A DNA stretch of 64,000 nucleotides from Nonomuraea polychroma (GTDB lineage Bacteria; Actinomycetota; Actinomycetes; Streptosporangiales; Streptosporangiaceae). Both the position numbers and the translations under genes were made by a program. How positions within the stretch are numbered: position 1 is the first letter of the stretch; each line of letters begins with the position of its first letter. The notes beneath the pieces were generated by a model, which ran no database searches, was not told the origin of the DNA, and saw only the letters and a list, made by a program, of their open reading frames with translations. The stretch spans positions 7,529,501 to 7,593,500 of the forward strand of contig NZ_SAUN01000001.1 in the NCBI RefSeq assembly GCF_004011505.1, written 5' to 3'. This document shows positions 8,727-17,497 of the stretch, in pieces.

Positions 8727-9815
8727 ATGGGGGACATGAGGAAGCTCTGGACGATCGTACTTTTGGCCGCGCTCACCGCCTGTTCCGCGAGCTCCGGCCG
8801 CGCAGGCGGAGGAGGAGAGGTGGTCCCGACCACCGCCGTGGGGGACGCCGCCGCCCCTGGCCAGCCGAAGGATGTGGTGACCGGGCTTGCCGTGCCGTGG
8901 GCGATAGCGTTCCTGCCCGGCGGCGCGAGCTCCGACGCTCTGGTGACCGAGCGGGACTCGGCCAGGCTGCTGCGGGTGAGCCGGTCCGGGCAGGTGAGCG
9001 AGCTCGGGACGATCGACGGGGTACGTCCGGACGGCGAGGGCGGCCTCATGGGCGTGGCCGTCAAGGACCAGCATGTGTTCGTTTACTTCACCGCGGAACA
9101 GGACAACCGGATCGTCCGCTACCCGTTCAACGGCGACCGCCTCGGCTCGCCGGAGGTGCTTGTCGAGGGCATCCCCAAGGGCGGCATCCACAACGGCGGC
9201 CGGCTCGCGTTCGGGCCAGACGGCTACCTGTACGCCACCACCGGCGAGGTCGGCGACCGCAGCCTCGCGCAGGAGCGCGACTCGCTCGGCGGCAAGATCC
9301 TGCGCATGACCGTGGACGGCAAGCCGGCCCCGGACAACCCGTTCGGCACGCTCGTCTACAGCTACGGTCACCGCAACGTGCAGGGGCTGGCGTGGGACGA
9401 GCAGGGCCGCCTGTACGCCTCCGAGTTCGGCGCCAACGCCTACGACGAGGTCAACCTGATCAAACCGGGCGCCAACTACGGCTGGCCCGAGGTCGAGGGG
9501 CGGGGCGACGACCAGCGGTTCGTGAACCCCATCCTCACCTGGACCACGGACGAGGCGTCACCGTCCGGCATGGCGTACGCGAACGGCTCCCTCTGGGTGG
9601 GCGCGCTGCGCGGGGCCCGGCTGTGGCAGATCCCGCTCGGCGAGGACGGCGCGGCCGGCAAGCCGGTCGCCCACTTCACCGATCGGTACGGCCGGATCCG
9701 CGCCGTCACCACCGCCCCCGACGGTGCCCTGTGGGTGGGCACCAGCAACAAGGACGGCCGGGGCTCGCCCCAGGAGGGCGACGACCGCATCCTTTCCGTC
9801 ACGGCCTCCTCCTGA
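8727..9815 (+). CDS. PQQ-type glucose/sorbosone dehydrogenase-family lipoprotein
   Basis: A six-bladed beta-propeller protein of the soluble aldose sugar dehydrogenase family, which oxidises sugars with PQQ. The N-terminus is a lipoprotein signal, MRKLWTIVLLAALTAC, with the cysteine as lipidation site, so it should be anchored outside the membrane. Family landmarks include LAVPWAIAFLPGG near the start, GGLMGVAV, GGIHNGGRLAFGPDGYLY, the SYGHRNVQGLAWD segment with its catalytic-site histidine, and SEFGANAYDEVN. An ATG at 8736 would remove three residues and is equally likely as the start. No PQQ synthesis genes are nearby. Confidence 0.9.
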   Translation: MGDMRKLWTIVLLAALTACSASSGRAGGGGEVVPTTAVGDAAAPGQPKDVVTGLAVPWAIAFLPGGASSDALVTERDSARLLRVSRSGQVSELGTIDGVRPDGEGGLMGVAVKDQHVFVYFTAEQDNRIVRYPFNGDRLGSPEVLVEGIPKGGIHNGGRLAFGPDGYLYATTGEVGDRSLAQERDSLGGKILRMTVDGKPAPDNPFGTLVYSYGHRNVQGLAWDEQGRLYASEFGANAYDEVNLIKPGANYGWPEVEGRGDDQRFVNPILTWTTDEASPSGMAYANGSLWVGALRGARLWQIPLGEDGAAGKPVAHFTDRYGRIRAVTTAPDGALWVGTSNKDGRGSPQEGDDRILSVTASS

Positions 9816-9900
9816 CGCCTCCGCCGCCCTCCCACCGTCCCGGGGCGGCACGCGAGCCGCTGCCCCCGCCTTGCCGGGCCCCGCTGGCCGTCCGTGCCAG

Positions 9901-9956
9901 GCACGGGCGGCCAGGCACGGGCGGCCAGGCACGGGCGGCCAGGCACGGGCGGCCAG
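9901..9956. repeat. 14-bp tandem repeat, four copies
   Basis: Four exact head-to-tail copies of GCACGGGCGGCCAG between two convergent genes. They are followed without a gap by a second, longer array that shares the GGGCGGCCAG core. Confidence 0.95.
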
Positions 9957-10040
9957 GCAGCGGGGTGGGCGGCCACGGGCGGCCAGGCAGCGGGGTGGGC
10001 GGCCACGGGCGGCCGGGCAGCGGGGTGGGCGGCCACGGGC
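9957..10040. repeat. 30-bp tandem repeat, 2.8 copies
   Basis: Unit begins GCAGCGGGGTGGGCGGCCAC and ends GGGCGGCCAG. Copies start at 9957, 9987 and 10017; the second has one A-to-G change near its end and the third is incomplete. It stops 19 bases before the stop of the VanW-family gene. There is no clear open hairpin of terminator type. Confidence 0.95.
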
Positions 10041-10058
10041 CGGCGACAGCCAGGGGCG

Positions 10059-12068
10059 TTACTGGCCCGTGCCGGCGCAAACGATCTGGGCCTGAGGCCG
10101 GTACTCCGTGGTCAGCTTCTTGTCCTTCTTGACCACCTTGCCGTCCTTGTAGAACACCCGGGTGACGTCGATGGTGAACCCCTGCTCGCCCGCCGTCGGC
10201 AGACAGCCAGGCTCGGAGCTGACCTCGCGCCGGAACGGCTTGAAGTCACGCCGCTCCGACGTGACGGGCTCGACCTTGTCGTACCGCTTGGTGCTCCACA
10301 GCGTGACCGTGACGGCCGTGTCGGTGAAGGCGGTCTTGATCAGCACCCCGTGCTCGGAGTCGTTGCGCCACTTCAGATCGGTGTCCGGATAGAGCAGCGC
10401 CACGTCACGCCCGGCGGGATAACGCGACGCGTAGTAGTCCATCGGCTGGTGCTCCACGTCGTCGAACCCGCCGAAGAAGGCCGCGTTGTACATGGTCGTG
10501 GCGAACTGCGAGACTCCACCGCCGACGATGTTCACCATGCGCCCGCCGACGATCTGTCCGGCCTCGACGTAGCCGTCCTCGACGGTCCGCTCCCCCACGA
10601 CCTCGTTGATCGAGAACGTCTGCCCCGGCCTCACCAGATGGCCGTCGAGCTGCTGCGCCATGCGCTGGATGTTCTTCGCGCGCGGCTGGCAGCAGTCGAA
10701 CGTCGTGGTGAACGAGCCCACGATCTCCTTGATGCCGAGCCCGCGGACCTGCTGCGTGCTGACGGCCGGCTCGACGACCCCCAGCCGCACGGGAATCGTC
10801 CGCTCGCCACCGGTGTCGAACACCTTCTCGGCGTCCCTGGCCAGCAGCTTGTCGTTCACGCCGCGCCCGGTGCGGGCAGGCACCAGAACCGGCTTGCCGT
10901 TCACGATCTGGTATGTCGCGTCACGCGGCTGCTGCGCGGCGTCGACCAGCGTGCTCTCCACGTTCGCCAGCACCGCCTTGGCGTCGAACTCCGGCACCAG
11001 CGAGCCGTCGCCGTCCGGGTTGAACGTCAGGTTCGCCGCGATCAGCGCCGGAGGGATCTGCGCCTGCTTGTCGCCGAGGGTCAGCGTGATGGGCGCGGCG
11101 ACGGCCTTGCGTGCCTTGGCCAGAGCGGTCTGCAGGGCTTCGCTGGTCGTGGCGGGCTTGGCGGGCCGCAGCGTGAGCACCACCGTGCCGCCGCCGCGTA
11201 GGAAGGCGTCGCCGATCTGGCGTACCGCGTCGTCCCGGTCGAGCAGCACCCCGTCGGCGGGTTCGCGTCCCTTCGGCTGCAGTCCCGCGAACACCACGCG
11301 GCCTTCGACCGCGGGCTTGTCCACGCCTTCCGCCAGTCCTTCGACGGTCCTGGTGAGCTGGGAGGAGTCGATGCTGACCTTCGGCTGGAGCTCGGTGGTG
11401 CCGGTCAGGCCCTGCCACACCTCCTGCGGGCTGGGAAAGCCGCTGGGCGCCTGCCCGATCGTGCCCACGACGTCGAGTTCGAGCCCGGCCTCGTCAGGCT
11501 GGACGGTGTCCTTCCTGCCGCCTATTTCGACCACGACCGGCTTGCTGAGCTTGGCGCCCAGCTCGTTACGCAACTTGTCGGCCGCCTGGGTCACGGTCAG
11601 CCCGCCGATGTCGACCCCGGCCACGTGGGTGCCGCGTAACACGGACCCTGACATGAGCACGGCGGGCACCACGTAGGCCAGCGCCACGAGCACCACGATG
11701 AACAGCACCAGCCCCGGCAGGAGCCGGCGCCGCCTCGGCGGGTCGGTGTGGTCGAAGGCGGAGGCCCGTTCCGGTGCGCCGGCCACTCCGAAGACGGGGG
11801 CGGGCGGAGACGACGGCTCCCTGTCCTTCATCGGCCATGGCTGTGCCGGCGGCGCCACGGGGGGCAGCGCGCCTCCCGCTGGACCTCCCTGCGCGCTCGG
11901 GCCCTGTGCCGGACGGGGCTCCTGCCGGGCCGGCGGGCCGAAGATGTCCCGGGAGACCCCTGGGGGTAACCCTTCGATCCGCGGCTTCTTGGAGACTGCC
12001 GACGTGGGCAGTGGCACCGAGGCGAACGGGTCGGTCGGTGATTCGATCGGTCCGGCGCCGTTTCGCAC
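10059..12068 (-). CDS. VanW-family membrane protein with peptidoglycan-binding-like domains
   Basis: 669 residues. A proline-rich cytoplasmic N-terminus of about 115 residues is followed by one membrane helix (LLPGLVLFIVVLVALAYVVP). Outside the membrane are repeats of the PG_binding_4 type (GVDIGGLTVTQAADKL and a second unit) and a C-terminal VanW domain (FSINEVVGERTVEDGYVEA, GGGVSQFATTMYNAAFF, YYASRYPAGRDVALLY). The family is common in Gram-positive bacteria and is thought to act in the cell envelope, but its reaction is unknown. Despite the name nothing here suggests vancomycin resistance: no vanHAX genes are present. The GTG start has GGGAGGAG about ten bases upstream. Confidence 0.9.
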   Translation of the reverse strand: MRNGAGPIESPTDPFASVPLPTSAVSKKPRIEGLPPGVSRDIFGPPARQEPRPAQGPSAQGGPAGGALPPVAPPAQPWPMKDREPSSPPAPVFGVAGAPERASAFDHTDPPRRRRLLPGLVLFIVVLVALAYVVPAVLMSGSVLRGTHVAGVDIGGLTVTQAADKLRNELGAKLSKPVVVEIGGRKDTVQPDEAGLELDVVGTIGQAPSGFPSPQEVWQGLTGTTELQPKVSIDSSQLTRTVEGLAEGVDKPAVEGRVVFAGLQPKGREPADGVLLDRDDAVRQIGDAFLRGGGTVVLTLRPAKPATTSEALQTALAKARKAVAAPITLTLGDKQAQIPPALIAANLTFNPDGDGSLVPEFDAKAVLANVESTLVDAAQQPRDATYQIVNGKPVLVPARTGRGVNDKLLARDAEKVFDTGGERTIPVRLGVVEPAVSTQQVRGLGIKEIVGSFTTTFDCCQPRAKNIQRMAQQLDGHLVRPGQTFSINEVVGERTVEDGYVEAGQIVGGRMVNIVGGGVSQFATTMYNAAFFGGFDDVEHQPMDYYASRYPAGRDVALLYPDTDLKWRNDSEHGVLIKTAFTDTAVTVTLWSTKRYDKVEPVTSERRDFKPFRREVSSEPGCLPTAGEQGFTIDVTRVFYKDGKVVKKDKKLTTEYRPQAQIVCAGTGQ

Positions 12069-12161
12069 GCCTCAATCTCCTCCCGCGTCCACAGCCAAGT
12101 CTCAGGCAACAGTAAGGCACGCGGATCCGCATATGTCACGGGAAATGGCTACGGAAATGTG

Positions 12162-12824
12162 TCAACCTAGCCACCGGTAGCGATGTTCCGGACGTCCGGC
12201 CGTGCCGTAACGCGGCCGCAACTCGGCTTGACCCGCCGCGCACAGATATTCGAGGTAGCGGCGGGCGCTGACCCGCGACAGGCCCGTGAGCTCGGCCGCC
12301 TCGGCCGCCGACAGGTCGCGGCCCGCCTCGCGCAGGGTATCCGCGACCAGCGCGCAGGTGGCCGCGGACAACCCTTTCGGCATGGGGGCGGTCGAGGCGT
12401 GCCTGCCGAAAAGGCGGTCCACGTCGTCCTGGCGGGCCTCGGCGCCGATGGCGGTCAGGCGTTTGCGGGTGTCGGCGTACTGCTGGAGGCGTTCGGTCAG
12501 GGCGGCGGCGGTGAAGGGCTTGATCAGGTAGTTGACCGCGCCGCCACGCATGGCCTCCCGGACCGTGGGCACGTCGCGGGCGGCACTGATCACGAGGACG
12601 TCCACGTCGTGGAGCGCCTTGAGCACCTCCAGGCCCGACATGTCGGGCAGGTAGATGTCGAGCAGCACGAGATCGGGGCGCAGCTCGGCCACCGCGGCAA
12701 TCGCGTCGGCGCCGCTGTGCGCCATGGCGACGACCTGGAAGCCCGGCACCCGGGACACGTAGCCGCTGTGGATACGCGCGACCATGAAGTCGTCGTCCAC
12801 CACCAGGACGCGGATGTCGCTCAT
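12162..12824 (-). CDS. CitB/DcuR-type response regulator
   Basis: 220-residue response regulator of the citrate/C4-dicarboxylate group. The receiver domain has the acidic pocket DDD at 10-12, the phosphoacceptor in LVLLDIYLPD (about residue 56) and the lysine in YLIKPF. The C-terminal helix-turn-helix covers LSAAEAAELTGLSRVSARRYLEYL. Its ATG overlaps the kinase stop (ATGA), so the pair is translationally coupled. The adjacent divergent tctCBA operon is the obvious target, expected to be induced by an external carboxylate. Confidence 0.92.
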   Translation of the reverse strand: MSDIRVLVVDDDFMVARIHSGYVSRVPGFQVVAMAHSGADAIAAVAELRPDLVLLDIYLPDMSGLEVLKALHDVDVLVISAARDVPTVREAMRGGAVNYLIKPFTAAALTERLQQYADTRKRLTAIGAEARQDDVDRLFGRHASTAPMPKGLSAATCALVADTLREAGRDLSAAEAAELTGLSRVSARRYLEYLCAAGQAELRPRYGTAGRPEHRYRWLG

Positions 12825-14395
12825 GGGCCCGCCTTTGCCGGCAGCAACGCGGTGAAGACCGCTCCTCCCGAGTTTGCCACCCGTACCCAGCCGCCTCTGC
12901 GCAGGCACGCCTGCCGGGTCAGCGCCAGGCCGAGGCCGCGCGGTCCCGACTGGGCGGCCTTGGTGGTGAAGCCTTCCCTGAAGACCTCGTCCACCAGGTC
13001 GGGGGCGATGCCGGGCCCCGAGTCGCCGACCCGCACCCGCAGCCCGTCGGAGTCCGCCTGCACCGACACCTCGATCGTGCCCGCCGCGCCGTCGAGCGCG
13101 TCGATGGCGTTGGCGACCAGGTTGCCGACCACCAGGACCGCGTCCTGCGGGTCGCCGAGCAAGCCCTCGGGCACGAGGGAGTCCTCCGCCAGCACGAGCG
13201 TGGCGCCGCGCTCGGCCGCCTCGGCGGACTTGGCCAGCAGCAGGGCGGCCAGGGTGGGATCCTGGACGCGCTCGCGCAGGTCGGTGGCGTAGGTGCCGCC
13301 GGTGGTGCGGGTGATGAAGCCGATGGCGGCCTCGTACTCGCCGAGCTCCAGCAGGCCGACGACGGTGTGCATGCGGTTGGCGAACTCGTGCGCCTGGGCC
13401 CGCAGGGCCTCGGTCGCGCTGCTGGTGTCGTCGAGCTCGCGGGCCAGGCGGACCAGCTCGGTGCGGTCCCTGAGCGTGACCACCCACCCGCGGTGCTGCT
13501 CGCGTACGGAGACCGGGGTGCGGTTGAGCACCAGCACGCGCTCGCCGTGCAGCACGACGCGGTCCTCGCCCGGGTCGGCGCCGCCGAGCACGTCCCGCAT
13601 GCGGTCGGAGACCGGCATCCGGCCCAGGTCCGCGCCGACGTCGCCCAGCAGCTCCCGGGCGGCGTCGTTGACCAGCGTCACGCGCCCTTCGAGGTCGAGC
13701 GCGAGCACGCCTTCCTTGACGCCATGCAGCACGCCCTCGCGCTGCTCCAGCAGGGCGGCGATCTCCTTGGGCTCCAGGCCGAACGTCTGCCTGCGCACCC
13801 GCACGGTGATGAGCGCGGCCAGCGCGAGGCCGGCCAGCATGACCGCCAGCGCCGTCCACACCAGTGGCGGCAGCGCGGCGCCGAGCTGGCCCATGACCGT
13901 GGTCTCCAGTACGCCTACCGAGACGAGGCCGATCACGGTGCCGTACTCGTCGCGGATCGGGGTCTTGCCCCTGACCGTGGTGCCGATCGTGCCGGTCTCC
14001 GTGCCGACCCAGTCCGTGCCGGTCTGCAGCACGGTGGTGCCGTCGGTGGACAACTTCTTGCCGATGAGCGAGGTGTTGGGGTGGGCGTAGCGGGTCTGCT
14101 CGGCGTTGGCGATCACGACGTAGTCGGCGCCGGTCTGCTGCTGGACGCTCATGGCGAGCGGTTGCAGCACCGTCTCCGGGTTCTGCAGCTTGAAGGCATC
14201 GCGGACCTGGGGCAACGCGGCCACGGACTGGGCGATGGCGAGCGCGCGCTGCTGGTGCAGACTGTCGAGCTGGTCACGCGTGTGCCCGGCCCACACGCCG
14301 GCCGTGCCCCCGACGGCGAGCAATACGATCACCATCTGGAGCACGAACAGCTGGGTCCCGAGGGAAGCGTTACGCACCCATGTCACAGGGCACAT
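12821..14395 (-). CDS. CitA/DcuS-type sensor histidine kinase
   Basis: 524 residues with the layout of the citrate/fumarate sensor family. There is an N-terminal helix (LFVLQMVIVLLAVGGTAGVW), an extracytoplasmic sensor domain of about 130 residues, a second helix (ALAVMLAGLALAALITVRV), a PAS domain, a dimerisation helix with the family motif LRAQAHEFANRMHTVVGLLELG (histidine acceptor) and a C-terminal ATPase domain (NLVANAID, GDSGPGIAPD, GPRGLGLAL). No strong ribosome site precedes the ATG at 14395, and a GTG at 14377 is an alternative. It likely senses a di- or tricarboxylate taken up by the neighbouring TctCBA system. Confidence 0.92.
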   Translation of the reverse strand: MCPVTWVRNASLGTQLFVLQMVIVLLAVGGTAGVWAGHTRDQLDSLHQQRALAIAQSVAALPQVRDAFKLQNPETVLQPLAMSVQQQTGADYVVIANAEQTRYAHPNTSLIGKKLSTDGTTVLQTGTDWVGTETGTIGTTVRGKTPIRDEYGTVIGLVSVGVLETTVMGQLGAALPPLVWTALAVMLAGLALAALITVRVRRQTFGLEPKEIAALLEQREGVLHGVKEGVLALDLEGRVTLVNDAARELLGDVGADLGRMPVSDRMRDVLGGADPGEDRVVLHGERVLVLNRTPVSVREQHRGWVVTLRDRTELVRLARELDDTSSATEALRAQAHEFANRMHTVVGLLELGEYEAAIGFITRTTGGTYATDLRERVQDPTLAALLLAKSAEAAERGATLVLAEDSLVPEGLLGDPQDAVLVVGNLVANAIDALDGAAGTIEVSVQADSDGLRVRVGDSGPGIAPDLVDEVFREGFTTKAAQSGPRGLGLALTRQACLRRGGWVRVANSGGAVFTALLPAKAGP

Positions 14396-14404
14396 GGAAA
14401 CAAA

Positions 14405-14423
14405 CCCAGGTCACGCCCAGGTC
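14405..14423. promoter_or_regulatory. Direct repeat, candidate response-regulator site
   Basis: CCCAGGTC occurs twice, at 14405-14412 and 14416-14423, eleven bases apart (one helical turn). It lies in the 136-base gap between the divergent kinase and tctC starts. Helically phased direct repeats are typical of response-regulator boxes; the assignment is inferred from position. Confidence 0.45.
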
Positions 14424-14479
14424 GCGACCAATACGACCACTATGACGGCAAGCACGCAAAGCCTCGACGTGGGCGGAAA

Positions 14480-14518
14480 GGGGATTCACCATCGCAGTTT
14501 TATAACCGTGAAATCCCC
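14480..14518. promoter_or_regulatory. Imperfect inverted repeat before tctC
   Basis: GGGGATTCAC at 14480-14489 pairs with GTGAAATCCCC at 14508-14518 with one unpaired base. An AT-rich centre (GTTTTATAAC) could hold the -10 region of tctC. It ends 13 bases before the ATG, so a protein or RNA structure here could control entry to the operon. Confidence 0.45.
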
Positions 14519-14531
14519 CCTTGGAGTGATC

Positions 14532-15503
14532 ATGCGCCTGCGCATATTGGCCGCACTCGCGGCGCTCTCCCTGGCCGCCCTCACCGGCTGCGGCGGCCAG
14601 AACGGCACCACTGCCTCCTCCGGCACCCTGCGCATCATGGCGCCGGCCGCGCCGGGAGGCGGCTGGGACCAGACCTCCCGCACGGCCGAGCAGGCGCTCA
14701 AGACCGCCGCCCCCGACCGCAGGGTCGAGGTGTTCAACGTGCCCGGCGCGGGCGGCACGATCGGCCTGGCGCAGCTCGCCGGCGAGAAGGGCAACGGCAA
14801 CCTGCTGATGACCATGGGCCTGGTCATGGTGGGCGCCATCGAGCAGAACAAGTCGAAGGTCACGCTGGCCGACACCACGCCCATCGCCAAGCTGACCGAG
14901 GAGTACGAGATCGTCGTGGTCCCGGCCGACTCCCCGTACAAGACGCTGGCCGACCTGACGGCGGCCTGGAAGGCCGACCCGGCGAAGGTGTCGATCGCCG
15001 GCGGCTCGGCGGGCGGCACGGACCACATCGTGGCCGGGCTGATGGCCAAGGCCGCGGGGGTGGACCCCAAGCAGGTCAACTACATCGCCCACTCGGGCGG
15101 CGGCGAGGCGCTGAACGCGCTGCTCGGCAACAAGGTCAGCGCGGGCATCTCGGGCGTCGGCGAGTTCGCCGAGCACGTGAAGTCCGGCAAGCTGCGCGGG
15201 ATCGGCGTGACCTCGGGTGAGCGGATCTCCGGTCTGGACGTGCCCACGCTGAAGGAGGGCGGGCTCGACGTGGAGCTGGCCAACTGGCGCGGCTTCGTCG
15301 CCCCGGGCGGACTCTCCGACGCCGACAAGAAGGCGCTGACCGACCTGGTCACCAAGATGCACGACTCGCAGCCGTGGAAGGACGCGGTGGCCAAGAACGG
15401 CTGGATCGACTCCTTCCAGACCGGGCAGCAGTTCGCCGACTACCTGAACGCCGAGCAGACACGGGTCAAGGGCATCATCGCCGAGATGGGGCTCGTGTCC
15501 TGA
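14532..15503 (+). CDS. tctC: Tripartite tricarboxylate transporter substrate-binding lipoprotein
   Basis: Extracytoplasmic solute receptor of the TTT family, which captures di- or tricarboxylates for the TctAB membrane channel. 323 residues with a lipoprotein signal (LAALAALSLAALTGC). The mature chain begins with the family pattern RIMAPAAPGGGWDQTSR and GAGGTIGLAQLAG, followed by the ligand-contact region SIAGGSAGGTDHIVAG. The ATG at 14532 is preceded by GGAG at the right distance; longer in-frame extensions upstream run into the divergent gene. The stop overlaps tctB by one base. Confidence 0.94.
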   Translation: MRLRILAALAALSLAALTGCGGQNGTTASSGTLRIMAPAAPGGGWDQTSRTAEQALKTAAPDRRVEVFNVPGAGGTIGLAQLAGEKGNGNLLMTMGLVMVGAIEQNKSKVTLADTTPIAKLTEEYEIVVVPADSPYKTLADLTAAWKADPAKVSIAGGSAGGTDHIVAGLMAKAAGVDPKQVNYIAHSGGGEALNALLGNKVSAGISGVGEFAEHVKSGKLRGIGVTSGERISGLDVPTLKEGGLDVELANWRGFVAPGGLSDADKKALTDLVTKMHDSQPWKDAVAKNGWIDSFQTGQQFADYLNAEQTRVKGIIAEMGLVS

Positions 15504-15988
15504 TGGCTCGCTGGTGGCGGCCCGAGCTCGGGCTCGCGGTCGTGGTGCTCGGGCTGGGGGTGTTCGTGCTCGTCGGGACGCTGGACGTCGCGGCGGCGGC
15601 CTCCCAGCTCGGCATCGGGCCGCGCTTCTTCCCGATGCTGGTCGGCGGGGCCATGGTGCTCGTCGGCCTGTTCTACGTGATCGACGTGCTGCGGGGCGGG
15701 CACGGCGACCCCGAGGAGAGCGAGGACGTGGACGCGGACGCGCCCGCGGACTGGCGCAGCGTGGGATTGGTCAGCGGGATCTTCCTGGCGTTCGCGGCGC
15801 TGCTGAACGTGCTGGGCTGGATCATCGGCGCGAGCCTGCTGTTCTTCGGCTTGTCGGTGGCGCTCGGCGCCGAGCACAAGGTGCGCGCGGCCGTGGTCGC
15901 GGCCGTCATGGGGATCGCCACGTACCTGCTGTTCGTCAAGGGCCTCGGCGTCACGCTGCCGGGCGGCCCGCTGCAGGGAGTGATCTAG
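15503..15988 (+). CDS. tctB: Tripartite tricarboxylate transporter small membrane subunit
   Basis: 161 residues and four hydrophobic segments, as usual for the small TctB subunit. The typical QLGIGPRFFPMLVGGAMVLVG stretch is present; an acidic loop (EESEDVDADAP) separates the two halves. It starts in the TGATG overlap with tctC and is directly followed by tctA. It is required with TctA for proton- or sodium-driven uptake. Confidence 0.9.
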   Translation: MARWWRPELGLAVVVLGLGVFVLVGTLDVAAAASQLGIGPRFFPMLVGGAMVLVGLFYVIDVLRGGHGDPEESEDVDADAPADWRSVGLVSGIFLAFAALLNVLGWIIGASLLFFGLSVALGAEHKVRAAVVAAVMGIATYLLFVKGLGVTLPGGPLQGVI

Positions 15989-17497
15989 GTGGACTCACTG
16001 CAGCTCCTGCTCGACGGCTTCGCCGCGGCGCTCACCCCGACCAATCTGCTGTACGCGTTCATCGGCGTCACGCTCGGCACCCTCGTCGGTGTGCTGCCCG
16101 GCATCGGGCCCGCGATGACCGTGGCCCTGCTGCTGCCGATCACGTTCACGGTGCCGCCCGCCAGCGCGTTCATCATGTTCGCCGGCATCTACTACGGCGG
16201 CATGTACGGCGGCTCCACCACGTCCATCCTGCTCAACACGCCCGGCGAGTCCTCGTCGATGATCACGGCGTTGGAGGGCAACAAGATGGCCCGGCGCGGG
16301 CGGGCCGCCCAGGCGCTGGCCACGGCGGCCATCGGCTCGTTCGTGGCCGGGACCATCGCGACCGCGTTGCTGGTGGTCGCGGCCCCGGCCGTGGTGGCGT
16401 TCGCGATCTCGTTCGGCCCTGAGGACTACTTCGCGCTGGCGATCCTGGCGTTCACGGCCGTGTCGTCAGTGTTGTCCCGCTCGATCGTGCGCGGCCTGGC
16501 CTCCCTGGGGCTCGGCCTGACGATCGGGCTGGTCGGGATCGACCAGCAGACCGGGCAGGCGCGGCTCACGCTGGGCATCCCGCAGCTGCTCGACGGCATC
16601 GATGTGGTGATCGTCGCGGTCGGGCTCTTCGCACTCGGCGAGGCCCTGTACGTGGCCTCGCGGCTGCGTCACGCCACGCCCGAGGTGGTCCCCGTCGGCC
16701 GGGCATGGATGGGCCGCGCGGACTGGCGGCGCTCCTGGCGGCCCTGGCTGCGCGGGACGGCTCTGGGCTTCCCGTTCGGCGCGCTGCCCGGCGGCGGGGC
16801 GGAGATCCCCACGTTCCTGTCGTACGCGGCCGAGAAACGCCTGGCCAAGGGCGCGGCCAAGGAGGAGTACGGCAAGGGCGCCATCGAAGGCGTCGCGGGC
16901 CCGGAGGCGGCCAACAACGCCTCCGCGGCCGGCACCCTGGTCCCGTTGCTCACGCTGGGTCTGCCCACGTCGGCGACGGCCGCCATCATGCTGGCCGCCT
17001 TCCAGCAGTACGGCCTGCAGCCCGGGCCCCAGCTGTTCGACCACAACCCGGCGCTGGTGTGGGGCATGATCGCGTCACTGTTCATCGGCAACACGATGTT
17101 GCTGGTGCTGAACCTGCCCCTCGCGCCGGCGTGGGCGAGAGTGCTGCGGATCCCGCGCCCGTACCTGTACGCCGGGATCGTGCTCTTCGCCGCCCTCGGC
17201 GTGTACGCGCTGAACGGCACCATCGTGGATCTGTTCGCGCTGTTCCTGCTGGGTTTGCTGGGGTTCGCCATGCGCCGCTTCGGCCTGCCGGTCGCCCCCG
17301 CGGTGATCGGCATGATCCTGGGCCCGATGGCGGAGATCCAGCTGCGCCGGGCCCTGGCCATCGGCGCGGGCGACGTGACCGTCCTGGTGCGCAGCCCGGT
17401 GGCCGCCGTGCTGCTGGCGCTGGCGGCCCTGGCCCTGCTCACGCCCCTGTTCAGGAAGCTCTTCGCCCGGAAGGCCGAGGTCACGCGGGTCGGATGA
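15989..17497 (+). CDS. tctA: Tripartite tricarboxylate transporter large membrane subunit
   Basis: 502 residues with about twelve membrane helices. The TctA signature sequences are clear: GTLVGVLPGIGPAMTVALLLP, IYYGGMYGGSTTSILLNTPGE, FPFGALPGGGAEIPTFLSY and the second glycine-rich loop around LGLPTSATAAIMLAAF. The GTG start directly follows the tctB stop, so the three transporter genes form a tight operon. The 3' end runs 17 bases into the convergent MFS gene. Confidence 0.95.
   Translation: MDSLQLLLDGFAAALTPTNLLYAFIGVTLGTLVGVLPGIGPAMTVALLLPITFTVPPASAFIMFAGIYYGGMYGGSTTSILLNTPGESSSMITALEGNKMARRGRAAQALATAAIGSFVAGTIATALLVVAAPAVVAFAISFGPEDYFALAILAFTAVSSVLSRSIVRGLASLGLGLTIGLVGIDQQTGQARLTLGIPQLLDGIDVVIVAVGLFALGEALYVASRLRHATPEVVPVGRAWMGRADWRRSWRPWLRGTALGFPFGALPGGGAEIPTFLSYAAEKRLAKGAAKEEYGKGAIEGVAGPEAANNASAAGTLVPLLTLGLPTSATAAIMLAAFQQYGLQPGPQLFDHNPALVWGMIASLFIGNTMLLVLNLPLAPAWARVLRIPRPYLYAGIVLFAALGVYALNGTIVDLFALFLLGLLGFAMRRFGLPVAPAVIGMILGPMAEIQLRRALAIGAGDVTVLVRSPVAAVLLALAALALLTPLFRKLFARKAEVTRVG

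Noticed and set aside
9901..10040. CRISPR-like array
   Set aside because: Units are directly contiguous, GC-rich and without unique spacers. No cas genes are in the window.
10059..12068. Possible vancomycin resistance function from the VanW domain
   Set aside because: VanW proteins are widespread outside resistance clusters, and no vanH, vanA or vanX genes are present.
13367..15220. 617-codon plus-strand open frame across the kinase and tctC
   Set aside because: It overlaps two recognised genes in the wrong frames and starts inside the kinase coding strand.
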